NCBI RefSeq assembly: GCF_963675165.1
Contig: NC_087387.1
Coordinates: 5,544,990 to 5,608,989, forward strand
Source of the DNA: Halichondria panicea
Taxonomy: Eukaryota; Porifera; Demospongiae; Suberitida; Halichondriidae
DNA: 64,000 nucleotides
Direction of reading: 5' to 3'
The notes under the pieces are model-generated. The model searched no databases. It saw nothing but the letters and a program-made list of their open reading frames with translations, and was not told the DNA's origin. The position numbers and the translations under genes are program-made. Below are positions 46,601 to 57,655 of the stretch, one piece after another (positions within the stretch are counted from its first letter, which is position 1; each line of letters begins with the position of its first letter).

Positions 46601-49017
46601 TTAGTGACAGGAACACTGACGATAGTAGGGGTCCCACCTGAACACAGAGAAAAGCATTCCTAATTATTATTAGCACCAATAAGTAAAGGACGTGAAACTG
46701 CATTCAATAATTACACCTGCTCGAGCTTCTCTATAACTATTATTGTTTCCATGCAATTGTCCTGGGACCCATGCACCCATCCACTCACCTGCACTGGTTG
46801 GGTCCACATTTGGTCATGTCGCACCACAGCTTGTCCGTTTGGTTCTCACAGCGAGGACAGGAGCAGCTACGATCGTTGGAGTTCCACCTACAGGCACAGA
46901 GAAAAGCACTTGCATTTCACTAGTACATTTTTCATTGTCATAACTCATCACCAACAGGTATCAAATGGTTAAAATTTAAACCATGCATTCTCAGCAATAA
47001 TGTGTGTCTGCAATGTGTGTGTCCATGCATACAATGTCCAGGACCCATGCACCCACTCACTCACCTGCATTGGTTGGTTCCACAGTGGGTCATATCACAC
47101 CAGAGCTTGTCCTTCTGGTTCTCACAGCGAGGACAGGAACACGTATTAGCGATGGAGTTCCACCTACATGCAGGCACAGAGATAAGTATTTGTATCTATA
47201 TTCTATATTCTTATCAATGCAAGATTTACATTAGTGTTTGTTAACATGCATGTAACAATAATTATACTAACCACCCATTCACACACACACACACACACCT
47301 ATATACACTCACCTGCACTGGTTGGGGCCACAGTGGGTCATACTACACCACGGCTGGTCCATCTGGTCCCCACAGCGAGGACAGCGACAAGTCTGAGAGT
47401 ACGCATCCAGTTTACACCTGGGCTTTAATGGCTGGTCAAGGCATCTGTATGGGAGAGAGGGGTAAATCATTATTAACTCATGCCATTATTTATGTAAAAA
47501 ACCTTTTCGTCCTAGGCCTATAGTTTATGGACCTGAAGTGTCTATAATTATTATAAAGTCATGCAGGCATGCATGTATTTATACATGTCATGTAAGTGGT
47601 TTACTTTAACTAATTAAGCAGTAAGCACTAAACCCTAAATTTTCTCCCTGCATGCATTATGTGCATGCATGAATAGTTGTGGAGCATAATGATAACTCAT
47701 ACTTACTTAGTGATGCTACACTGGTGGGGACTGGCAGAGTCACAGGTTGGACAACTACACTTGTTGCCATCAGGCTTGCACTGGAAGTGAGTGTTGTCAC
47801 GGCATTTCACAAACTCACAATGGTTCACGCTGACATCTTCACAACTGCAGAAGAGAAAAAATAAAAAATCAACAACAGGTTCTTACAATGCACTGAGCTA
47901 TTATAATTATAGTGCTTACTTTCCAACACAGTTGCCATCAGCAATCATTTTGCTTCCCTTAGGACACTCACACTCACAAGTAGCTGTGTTGTAGGTCTGA
48001 CCTTTCTTGCATTCAGGAGGAGGTGATGGACACACACACTTGCACTTCGAATTCACAACCTTCGGCAGCTTGCAACGTAGATTACAGCATCTACATATTC
48101 CATGTGTGGGTACGGGTAGTGGAATGAGATCATCAATAGGTTCAGGGGCAGCTGCTGCTTCAGCAAGTGCCAGGCGAGGGGGACCAATTGTGGGTGGTCC
48201 GATTGTAGGGGGCTTGATTGTGAAAAGGAAGGGAGTCCAGTAGCAGAAGCTGTTGGGAACTATAATGTCGCTGTTGGGAGTGTCGCTGTTGGGACATGAG
48301 TTTTTGCATAACCAAGAAATGCGAATATCGTTGCAAGATTTGCAACCACATTCAAGATGATTTTCATAGGTCCTAGGTTGTCTTCCTAAGTTGATCCACT
48401 TTCCGTCGATTTTCTTATAAACGTAAACGCATTTCGTTACCTTCTCAGTTTTACGAGCAATACAGGGGGGATCTCGGCAGAAGAGGTTGTCACATGATCC
48501 ACGGTAGATTCGAGGCCAATGAAACTCGTCAGGCACATGGTGCAGGATCTACATGCAAACAAAAATTATCCCAACATTGTATGCCTAGTATTTGCATGCA
48601 CTTTAAGTAGAATGTGATACATATAGTGTCGTGCACTCACCTTCCTAGGTCCATCCTCACACCTTGGGAGGGGAATTGCGATGGTCAACTTGTCTATACT
48701 GCTGGCTGCAGCCGCCACCTCAACACTTTCATCTGCTGGTTCTTCCCCTCTCTCCAACCGGGCCGTTAAGTCCGCGACTTCCGCCGCTTCTCTGCTGTCG
48801 AGGACCCACCCGAGGCATGGATTGAGTATAGTGAGACTATCGGCTGCTGGAGCAATCTGAGCATAACATGTGCTCACCTATATGGAATAAAATAAAGAAT
48901 CGAGTCTAATTACAACATTCGCATACACCTCTAGAATTGATGTAGAAATAGTATAAGAAGTGTGTAGTTACAACTATAACTTACAAAGACAGTGACTAGC
49001 AATGCTAGAAGCTTCAT
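46601..49017 (-). CDS. Secreted Cys-rich PDGF/VEGF-like protein, paralogue 1
   Basis: Eight minus-strand exons (48985-49017, 48641-48877, 47920-48548, 47707-47844, 47313-47444, 47065-47163, 46789-46887, 46601-46637) give 467 residues with consistent phases. Residues 1-17 are a signal peptide (MKLLALLVTVFVSTCYA). An acidic propeptide-like part ends RCEDGPRK. Next comes a domain with RGSC, LFC, PPCIARKT, then CVYVYKKIDGKW and ENHLECGCKSC. Its strand order and LxxHxxCxC end recall the PDGF/VEGF cystine knot. A Pro/Ala-rich linker (GPPTIGPPTIGPP) follows, then repeats of CxCPxC...WC...CGxNxC type, as in the CXCXC tails of VEGF-C/D. The family call is inference: the classic CxGCC core is not conserved. 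Alternatives are an IL-17-like knot (CxCxxC) or a lineage-specific Cys-rich factor. Confidence 0.65.
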
Positions 49018-49080
49018 GATGAGATTTGCTGACAAAAACCGAATCAAAGCATAAAATAATTTGCAACAGTTGTCCCCCTA

Positions 49081-49089
49081 CTATTTATA
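49081..49089 (-). promoter_or_regulatory. TATA box of paralogue 1
   Basis: It reads TATAAATAG on the minus strand, about 65 bases upstream of the ATG at 49017, which fits a short 5' leader. Confidence 0.55.
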
Positions 49090-50116
49090 GTCGCTCATCG
49101 GTACACATTTAACGTCCCAAGGGTCATTGCATGCAGATCATTTTGATAAGTAAAATGCAATTATTTCAAGTGTTTTGTCCAATTTCGAGGGTGTTATAAA
49201 ATATTGAAAAACCACACCAAACTAATGCACTCCGTGGTAACTGAAGTTGGTCCAACTGTGAGGTCAAAATAAAGTCAAATATGGCTATTGCATATTGCAC
49301 ATTTGTAAATATTGAAACAAAACAGCTTATGCAACACGTGCAAGTATACCATCTGTATGATGGCGATTGCTTTCAGTTAGTAATAATTGCTTTGACTGCG
49401 GCTAAGTAATGTTTACCCTCTCACTGGTAATCACTATGTGTGACTGTATGCAGTTCGGGTGTGACTACATGTGTCTCCGGAAGTGGTGGTAGGTGTGGGA
49501 GGTATAGCAAAACAAATTGGAGCAGTAGAGACAAAACTTTCGATTCATTATAGCCTAAATTGAATTCTTGTTTTGATGCTCGTGACTCAGCAAGATCGTG
49601 ACACGCATCGTTAGTGGTATGGGATCACCTCCAAGTTCCCACAGCATCACCTCCTAGTCAAGTAACCCTTATGGTTTGATTAATGCATAGCGATAGTGGG
49701 TGGATGTGTCAACGTGGGCGAATGTACGTTAATCTTATTAACCATGGGAGAATCAATCCCAGGTGTAGCGTTGCTATAACAAATAACTCACAGAGTACTC
49801 ACAGAGTGAAGAAAAAAACAGCAATGATTTTTATTGCCACAATAGTGTCAGCACATGGTCAGCAGTCAAGCGTAACAATATTGATCAACATTAGGGTACA
49901 GTCAATCCATATACGTATAAGGAATTTGGTCCGTGGTACTTGCCATATCATTTGGACCCATTGCTGCCCCACCCACTGACATCACCAGTGGTTAAAAATT
50001 ACTCTCATTGGTAGCCAACTTCTTTAAACGTGGGGAAATCATAAACTGCATGGTAAAAATGTAATGCGTATTGTAACCAGTGGCTTATTAACTCGAGGCG
50101 TGCCACGGGGTATAGC

Positions 50117-50142
50117 CTGTCTGTCTGTCTGTCTGTCTGTCT
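50117..50142. repeat. (CTGT)n microsatellite
   Basis: About six tandem CTGT units, uninterrupted. No other significance is seen. Confidence 0.85.
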
Positions 50143-50663
50143 GCATGTGTGTATTCCGAGTCTACTCGCCTGGATGCAATAGCGCTGTGTTTGTACCATG
50201 GATGATAGCCTCAACACAACAACGTAGTAAAATTTGGCAGATTTTGATGTTAAAGCTTTGTGTCGAATAAAAGCGATCAAAAGCTAAGAAAGTCGAACCT
50301 GCACATTGGCCTCTGCATTGGCCTATAGGTACACGCGGCTTTGACGCGAGGTTGTAGACTACGTACACTAAACCCCAAATTAACGCCGAGGGTTTGCACT
50401 TCAGTGCTCTAATTTCTCAGGAAATCCCTGCTCTGTATTAACAAACAATCATTATTGTCAACATTGACATTTATAATGCAATTAGAAATGTTTATTTTGT
50501 CCAAGCTATTGATAAACTTTCAGTATGCATGACTAATCTATGGCAAGCATTAGTTAATTGCTGATATCTTTTATTTGTTCTATTGTATCTGAAGTGAAAC
50601 CTAATTATGATTGTTATGTCCTGCTAATAATGTCCGTCCATTATTGGTTTAGATTTAACGGAG

Positions 50664-50671
50664 TATATAAG
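50664..50671 (+). promoter_or_regulatory. TATA box of paralogue 2
   Basis: TATATAAG lies 100 bases before the start codon at 50764. The transcript start would be expected near the ACTCACACTAAG stretch. Confidence 0.55.
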
Positions 50672-50763
50672 GTCAACTCACACTAAGAGTTATCACTTTA
50701 CTATATTCATATATTTTTCTCAAGATTCGAAGCGATACAAGGCACAGAACTCCCAACAGTGAA

Positions 50764-52741
50764 ATGTTGATTCAAGCAACATTTCTACTTTGTCTAGCTG
50801 TAAGCAGTAGTGAAATACATTGTACACTGTTGACAAAAGGAATACAACTAGTTCAGTTTTTATTTTTCCATTGACTGTTGCATACCTTTCACACAGGTGG
50901 TGAGCAGCTATGCTCAAGTTCCAGCCGGCTTACCCGAAGCAATAGCTCTTCCAAGCAGCTGTTCTGTGCCACTGCCAATTGGTAAGCGTGCAGCAGATGA
51001 TCCCGAGGACATAGTGAGGAGACTCAACAGCGGGGAACTGAGCCCTGAGGGTGAGGACGACACGGCAACACTGTCTGGCCCTCAACGCTTTGCACCCCCC
51101 TTCAGATGTGAAGATGGACCAAAATCGGTAATTATAGAATGCCGTAATATCAGATCTCAATACATTCTCGGAGGAAAGACAATGCTTTGTTTTGAGATGC
51201 ATAATTATACTATTCTCTGTCTACATGGATAGCAGTATACTAAAAAATTGTGTCTATATAATATTATACTGGTATAAAGGTGGTGGTAAAATCGTTCATC
51301 AAAACACTGTGGAGATTGACGGGTCAATGAACTTTTAGGCTGCTTTTCCATGAGATAAAAAACATCTTCAGTACATAGTTAATTTTTTCCATACAGATTA
51401 TTCATACAGTTCATGGAGAGTTTTATTGGCCACCTATCCGTCGTGGATCATGTGACAACCTCTACTGCCGAAACCCTCCTTGTATCGCCCGTAAGACAGT
51501 CTGGAAATCAGCATGTGTCTTCGTGTTCAAAATTATCAAAGGTAAATGGGTCTTCCTCGGTCGTCGATTGAGGAGATATTTGGACCACCAGGAGTGCGGT
51601 TGCAAAAACTGCGGTGACATCACCTCTCGTACCCAGTGCACCACCACAAGACCTTGCCCCAATAGTCTGATCCGCAACTCATTTTGTTACTGGACCAAAA
51701 AGTGCGAATGTTGCACCCCCTTCAAGTGCCCCAAAGGCCAAATCTTCAACTATCGGACGTGCCAGTGTGATTGTCCCCCTGGGAGCAAGAAGAACAGAGC
51801 AGGAAACTGTGTCGGAGAGTAAGTCCTTGTCGATAGCTAGATGCATGCAGGTTGTGTATAGTTATAAGTAAAACATTCCTTTAGTGCAAATTATGGAAAA
51901 TTTATCATGATAAAGGTAGTACAGCCGAGGAATTGCAGCAGTATTAATTTTCTAGATAGGAAATTCTTGTACCACTTTTTGTGGACAATACATCATTACA
52001 AAAAACTATAATGTATCCATTCCCTGCAGTTGTGATGACATAAACCTTAACTTCTGCCCCACTGTGCTGTGTGCTGAAAATGACCATCTCAAGTGTCAGG
52101 TGCAGGGTTACAAGTGCGTCTGCCCATCATGTGATGATGTCACTGCCACTAACGACTGTACAAGGACAAAGTAAGCTAAAATCTGTTTAATTGGTAGTAT
52201 TTTTGTCGTGTCCATAACACAACGTATATAATTGCGCAAAAATTAATTAGTTCATGCATATCTCATGCAAGTAAATTATCAATGTCTTATTTCAACATTA
52301 CATTAGCAAGCATAAGTATACAATACCTTTTCTTCCCTTAAAGATGCCTTGAGCAGCGTACCAAGCCTCGGTGTAAGGTGGACCCATGCACGCGCAAGTG
52401 TCGCTGTCCTAACTGCGAGGATGCACCCGATAGACTCTGGTGTGCCAGGACATACTGTGGCCCTAACAACCATCTGCAGTGCAGGTGAGAGAACCCTATG
52501 GCTAATACATGTTGTGATTGTATGATGCTCGAGTTATACATTAATGTATATACTCATCACTCCATGCATCTAACTATTTGCAGTGCCAAAACCAAATCCC
52601 TGTACTGTGTAATATCCTTGCTTATAGACATCACCTACTTAGATGTAGTATTTAAATCCAACACATGCACAGTTTATGACATCATGTTACTCCCTGTGCA
52701 GGTGGAACCCGTACTACGAGAGCTGCTCCTGTCCCCATTAA
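50764..52741 (+). CDS. Secreted Cys-rich PDGF/VEGF-like protein, paralogue 2
   Basis: Six exons (50764-50799, 50897-51127, 51397-51818, 52030-52170, 52344-52484, 52702-52741) give 336 residues. The order matches paralogue 1: signal peptide (MLIQATFLLCLA, then VVSSYAQ), acidic segment ending RCEDGPKS, a knot-like domain (YWPPIRRGSC, LYC, PPCIARKT, then CVFVFKIIKGKW and YLDHQECGCKNC), then CPKGQIFNYRTCQCDCP and further CxC modules. Both proteins end RWxPYYxxCSCxH. It lacks the Pro/Ala linker and two of the repeated CxC exons, which explains its smaller size. Residues aligning with PDGF are the IIKGKWVFLGRR strand pair and the HxxCxC end. The two genes are 1.7 kb apart, head to head, and clearly duplicates. 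Confidence 0.65.
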
Positions 52742-53888
52742 CATGTTAGATCATGCATGGCAGGAAACTTGTTGAATACTGAACTAAATTAATCATTAGC
52801 GAGCTATTAATCAGTGCTGTGACTTTTAAGAGTTTGACCATTATTTGGTGAATAATTCTTTTATAAAAAATTCCATATACAACATCAATTAATTTCCTGG
52901 TAATACAATTATATGCATGGCTATGAACATCAGTGTAGTCTATGATGTTTGCAGTCAGTTAAGTTCACATGCACTATTGGCACTCGAACACATATCATGC
53001 ACCACCTGCATGTAGAAATTAGGATGAAAATTGAACATCAAACATGTATGTGTGATGCTGATAGATGTTGTTTGCTGGTACATGTATGCATTACAATACC
53101 AATGCATCTTTTATCTACATGCAATCCAAACTCAATCACATACCTTTAGCTGGGACCCTATATAATTGTCCCTGGTGGGCATTCATACTCACACGTATCA
53201 GGATTGAGAATCTGAATGGACTGACATCGGTTACTAGCACTGATAGGACATTCACAAAGTATAAGTTGGGAATACAGAATCAAGCTATAAAGACCCCTAT
53301 TTTGTGGCCTAATTTTTGTTCCCTTAATTAAAAAACAGCTATTTTACTATCTATAACCGTTTACAAAGTGATAAGTTATGAGATCTTGCAGTTGTGTACG
53401 TTTTTTTATCGCAATTGCAATGATTTGTTTATCGTAATGATTTAAACAGCCCATATTGTTCACAAGTTTTGCAGTTTATCAGAAATTTTTAACCTACCAT
53501 CTTGTTCAGTTCCAGCAATGTTTATCTTCCATTTGGCTGCTCTTTTCTGAATTAATAGACTTAGTGGCTCCACTGTTACAACTGCACATCATGCAGAGAA
53601 TAGAATAGGGGCTATTTGAGCTGGTAATTATTATTGAGAATATGAATTTCATCACACGCATCATCGAGATCAGCCCCTCCCCTTATAGGGAAATTCCCCT
53701 GCTTTGCAAACCAGCCTCTCCCCTTTACGGAAGGGTAAGCCCCTGCTAAAGCGTTAATCTACAATGTTATCACAGGTCACGGGTCCAGCTCTAGCTCTTG
53801 CCTTACATCCGATTCTCCACTCTTATTTACCTGCTATCGTGAAGTTTGTGAGTGTCTAGTCTGTAAGAGCACTGACTTACCAGCAAAG
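52742..53888. other. Intergenic region before ATP6V1E
   Basis: No gene is recognised. A 66-codon and an 88-codon ORF around 52949-53331 show no domain and no splice support. A partly repeated GCCCCTCCCCTTATAGGGAA / GCCTCTCCCCTTTACGGAAG pair lies near 53673-53730. Confidence 0.45.
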
Positions 53889-56800
53889 ATGGCGTTATCT
53901 GACACAGAAGTGGAGAAACAGGTAGATTGCTTTGTCATACACTCTGTGTTTCAGCACATTATGCAATTGGCTCAAACCATAGCTCAAACTCACCCGGTAC
54001 CCTATATAGCACGTTCACGGTGTAACTAGCTCCTGGTGAGATCATTAAGTGCTTAGGAAATGGACCTTGTGGCAATTACTAGGCACCCAACCTTGTTAAA
54101 ATGTAGGTTTTTGTACAAGTTCGGGTATTTAGTACTACACAGTTTATTTGATTTAAGGAAAAGCTGTACCCTAATCCCACCTCCCTCTCCCTCTCTCTCT
54201 CAGATTAAACACATGAAGAAATTCATTGAGCAGGAGGCTAGGGAAAAAGCCGAGGAGATCATGATCAAGGTACTTGATTAAAAATTCCATTGAAATTAGC
54301 GAGTCAATGTTTAGCTCTATACCTTCAAATAGATGGTTGTACAGTACTTGAATCTAGAGAGAACTAAAGTCACGAGGTTCATCTCTTTTGAGTGCTCTAT
54401 TGAGAGCAAGGATTGAATAGACACAGTGCCTATTGTGTGGTACATAGCGTGAAACGCACACACACACTCAGCTAGCCTGCTCTGAGAAGCATTTCTATTA
54501 TATGCTACCATTCCTACGCAATCTATGTGGCCCACAATTTTTGAAATTGTGGCTAATTCGATCTTCTAAATAGTGATTATTTTGGTTAGTACCAACTACC
54601 ACCGACCACCGACCAGTGTTGTTACGTCCCTGTGCATGTAATTATATACTCACCTACATGGACGTACCCTCTCCCCTCCCACACACACTAAGGCGGAGGA
54701 AGAGTTCAACATTGAGAAGGGCCGTCTGCTGCAGAACGAAAAGAGAAAAGTTTCTAACTATTACGAAAGGAAGGAAAAACAACTCGAGGTTCAGAGGAAA
54801 ATGTGAGTTGCTGTAGCAATCTTTGAGATACCATAACTTGAATTATCTAATCTCAAAACTGAAGATTCCTTTAGTAGCAGTTTTGTAGTGTTCTGGTGTC
54901 TTAGATCAGCAATTACTTTTGAGCCCAACTCTTCTGATTTGTGATAAAAAGCATTTCCTTAGAGTTTCCCAAAAATTGGTTTAGAGAAGAATCTATGCAT
55001 TTAAGTAGCTCTTTGCAGCTTTATAACTGTAACTGCTAGATGAGAAGTGGCTATAGTTCCTAGGCCATAGGCATAATTACAGAAAGCAGAGCCAAGCCAG
55101 GTGGTAGGAAATACCGTGATACCTCGATTTATGGCGACCCCCAAATATATGCGACACCCAGGCCGGAGCTTCAGCAATTTTCTGACCTCTAAAAATAGCG
55201 ACAGCTGCGTTGACAATTATTTTTTAATGTCGCGTTCTAAATATAGGTATAAATGTAGCCACTCCCTAGCCTCGATTGTAGCCCACTAGAAAGTCAGTGT
55301 TTTTAAGCGGCCTGAAATCGAGGCAAGTACACTCTGTAAAGTTACCTCCAATTAGATGCGACCCTCTAAATATGCGACACCAGGACTTCAATATAATTTT
55401 TCAACCTCCAAAAGAAGCGACCTCTGGCTTTATAATTATTAAAAAGTGTCGCTTTAAATCGAGGTCTTACGGTACATCATTATAGCCTAATCTGTACTTG
55501 TCATGACCTTGACCGCCCCCTCACAGTCAACACTCTAACATGCTGAATCAGGCACGTCTTCGAGTGCTCAAGAGTCGTGATGACAATATCAGTGATATTC
55601 TGGAGGAGGCCAAAGGTCGTCTTGGGGAGGTTACCAAAGATGCAGCAAGGTGGAGGAACATGCTCGGAGATCTTATCACCCAGGTAATGAAGGGGGAGGC
55701 GCTTGTCGGTTTCCAGCCATAACGTAATAATTATGATGGTCATGACCACAAAGGATTTTGATGCTTTACCCCTCCAATCTTAGCAAAGTTTTACATAGCA
55801 AATCAAGGGTAATGGTAGTGAGTACAACCAATAGTGTTGGTGGTGTGCGCACGTATTTCTCTATACTTATTCACAAGGCAAAACTGGGTGTGTTCAAATA
55901 GTGCAAAACAATAACAAGGCCAGTCTGACAATGCGCTGCTCTGAATAGCTAGACACAGAATCAAACAACCTTCTTTGTCTCTCCACCTACATAATTATAA
56001 TAATCATACCGCTATAAGACATGTATGTGATTGATTATCATGTGACGTTCACCATACACAGGGTATCTACCAGCTGCTGGAGCCTGAGGTGACAGTGCGG
56101 TGTAGGCAGGTGGACATCAACCCTATCAAGGTAACCAACAGTATTGTACTGTGCCTCTGAGATTTTCTGTTAAACTCTTCAACTCTTTTTGTATTGAGTA
56201 GTCCTTTTGAGAAGTGTGTTGAATGTTTTTATCCATCGCTCTCTCTCTTTACTAGTGAGAGGGTTTGCAAGAAAATCCGATGTTTTAATTTCCCTTCTTT
56301 TCCTCACAGGAAGTTATTCCCACTGTAATGGCCAACTATACCAAGGGGACCGGCAAAACTTGCAAGATCATTGTGAATGAAAGTAACCCTCTACCCTCTG
56401 AAGTGTGAGTGTACAAAAGTAATCTAAGAGCTTCAAATGTATAAAAGAAGGAGCTTAAAAAAAAAACCATGAACTTTGATTAGTAGGAATTGAAAAAAAA
56501 ATAAAAGGCCCTGACCGGATTTGAACCGGTGATCTCCTGTTTACTAGACAGGCGCTTTAACCAACTAAGCCACAGAGCCAACACGTTTGAAGTTTGGCTT
56601 AGTACTAGTGTCTATCCTTGCACACGAACAGCGCTGGAGTGGAAGTACTCGCTCATGATGGCAAGATAAAGGTTGTGAACACTTTGGATAGCAGACTGGA
56701 GCAGCTGGCAAGACAGGTTAGTTTAGTCAATAATTATAAGTCTGATCTGATAAACGTTTCTCTGAATGGTACAATGGTAGCTTCAATGAATATTATTAAC

Positions 56801-56895
56801 TCAATTGCTTACATTGGCCTTGTACCCTGTAGATGATGCCAGAGATTCGGACCACTCTGTTCGGAGCCAATCCATCGAGACACTTCATGGACTGA
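53889..56895 (+). CDS. ATP6V1E: V-type proton ATPase subunit E
   Basis: Eight exons (53889-53921, 54204-54269, 54693-54802, 55527-55683, 56062-56130, 56310-56404, 56632-56716, 56833-56895) give 225 residues, the usual length for animal subunit E. It starts [11 protein letters not shown], followed by [73 protein letters not shown]-like [20 protein letters not shown], and ends [12 protein letters not shown]. Subunit E forms part of the peripheral stalk of the V1 sector and couples ATP hydrolysis to proton pumping across endomembranes. It is a single-copy housekeeping gene that anchors the window as animal DNA. Introns contain a TIR element and an antisense tRNA gene. Confidence 0.96.
55113..55473. 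mobile_element. MITE in ATP6V1E intron 3
   Basis: The ends are inverted: TACCGTGATACCTCGATTTA on the left and the complement of TACCGTAAGACCTCGATTTA on the right, continuing into GCGAC on both sides. The interior has repeated ATGCGACAC and GCGAC motifs and no ORF. The TA at each end may be the target duplication. Confidence 0.7.
56507..56579 (-). tRNA. tRNA-Thr (AGU anticodon)
   Basis: On the minus strand 73 bases fold as a cloverleaf. The acceptor stem is GGCTCTG with CAGGGCC. The D arm has TGGCTTAGTTGG (A box). The anticodon stem CCTGT/ACAGG surrounds CTAGTAA, giving anticodon AGT. The T arm is in GGTTCAAATCC (B box). A T-run follows on the same strand, the expected Pol III stop. It sits antisense inside intron 6 of ATP6V1E. 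No intron is seen in the tRNA. Confidence 0.95.
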
Positions 56896-57655
56896 GTGAA
56901 TGGCTAGATGAACGATTAGATTTATTGAACTGTACTGTCGTTTATGTGATCTATAGCTGTTGTAGTGTTCAATTGATTTTGTAAGTATTAATTTTGTTTC
57001 ATGCTACAGTGTATGTGTTTGAAGAGTACTCTTGAAGACTAAATATTTTGCATAATTAAAATCATGAAGCTTACAATGCTTGCAGTCTACAGAGTAAAAA
57101 AAATGCAAATTTGCTGGTATTGGTACATAAATGTGAATATATATCTTGTGACGGGAACATTTCTAAGAAATGTTGCTGATAGATAAAAGAATACTCTAAA
57201 ATACACCCAAAACGGTTTCTATGGAAACCAAAGGTGGTGGGTATCTGTTGGTTTATATGAGAGCAAAAATGTTCTATAGTGGACAATCGCTTAGCGATGG
57301 AAAACCAATCGTTGTCGTCTAAGGTAAGGAACTGTGGCACAACATTCCTGAATACCTGAATGGTAGTTTATCTATCATGTGCATGGTTTCGTAAAGTTTA
57401 CATAACTAAGTTGGCAAATCGATAAATCGTCGAATTTCTCAATCTCAAACAGAGTTATAATCAATTTTGAGTCTTCTCGCTTTCAATAATCTCGATATCT
57501 TTTCGCTTTTTGTTCAGTTTTGAAATTGAGATGTATTTGCCAGATAAAATTGTGGGCCTGGCATGATTAACACTGCTGGAGATTTCGTCTGTCAATGGCT
57601 GGGATCCCTATACTGGAGTCAATAAACAAGTAACCTCTCTACTCGTTATTCTCTC
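56896..57655. other. Interval between ATP6V1E and the minus-strand CC-module gene
   Basis: It holds the ATP6V1E 3' UTR. An X-box-like palindrome GTTTCTATGGAAAC lies at 57215-57228. A weak candidate first exon on the + strand (ATG at 57298, MENQSLSSK, donor GTAAGG) follows it. I do not call a gene. Confidence 0.4.

Larger units (their letters stand above)
49018..50663. other. Shared intergenic region between two divergent growth-factor-like genes
   Basis: No exon is seen. Both genes start outward from this 1.7-kb region. TATAAATAG on the minus strand (49081-49089) lies about 65 bases from the left start codon. A (CTGT)n run lies at about 50117-50142. The spacing would allow shared regulation. 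Confidence 0.5.

Noticed and set aside
46441..46641. 66-residue ORF beginning MYAEVDDDGE
   Set aside because: It overlaps the last exon of the minus-strand gene. The resemblance of YAEV to a signalling motif is too short to count.
46743..47428. Several + strand ORFs over 46743-47428
   Set aside because: They are antisense to exons 5-7 of the minus-strand Cys-rich gene, whose frame, phases and Cys pattern are coherent.
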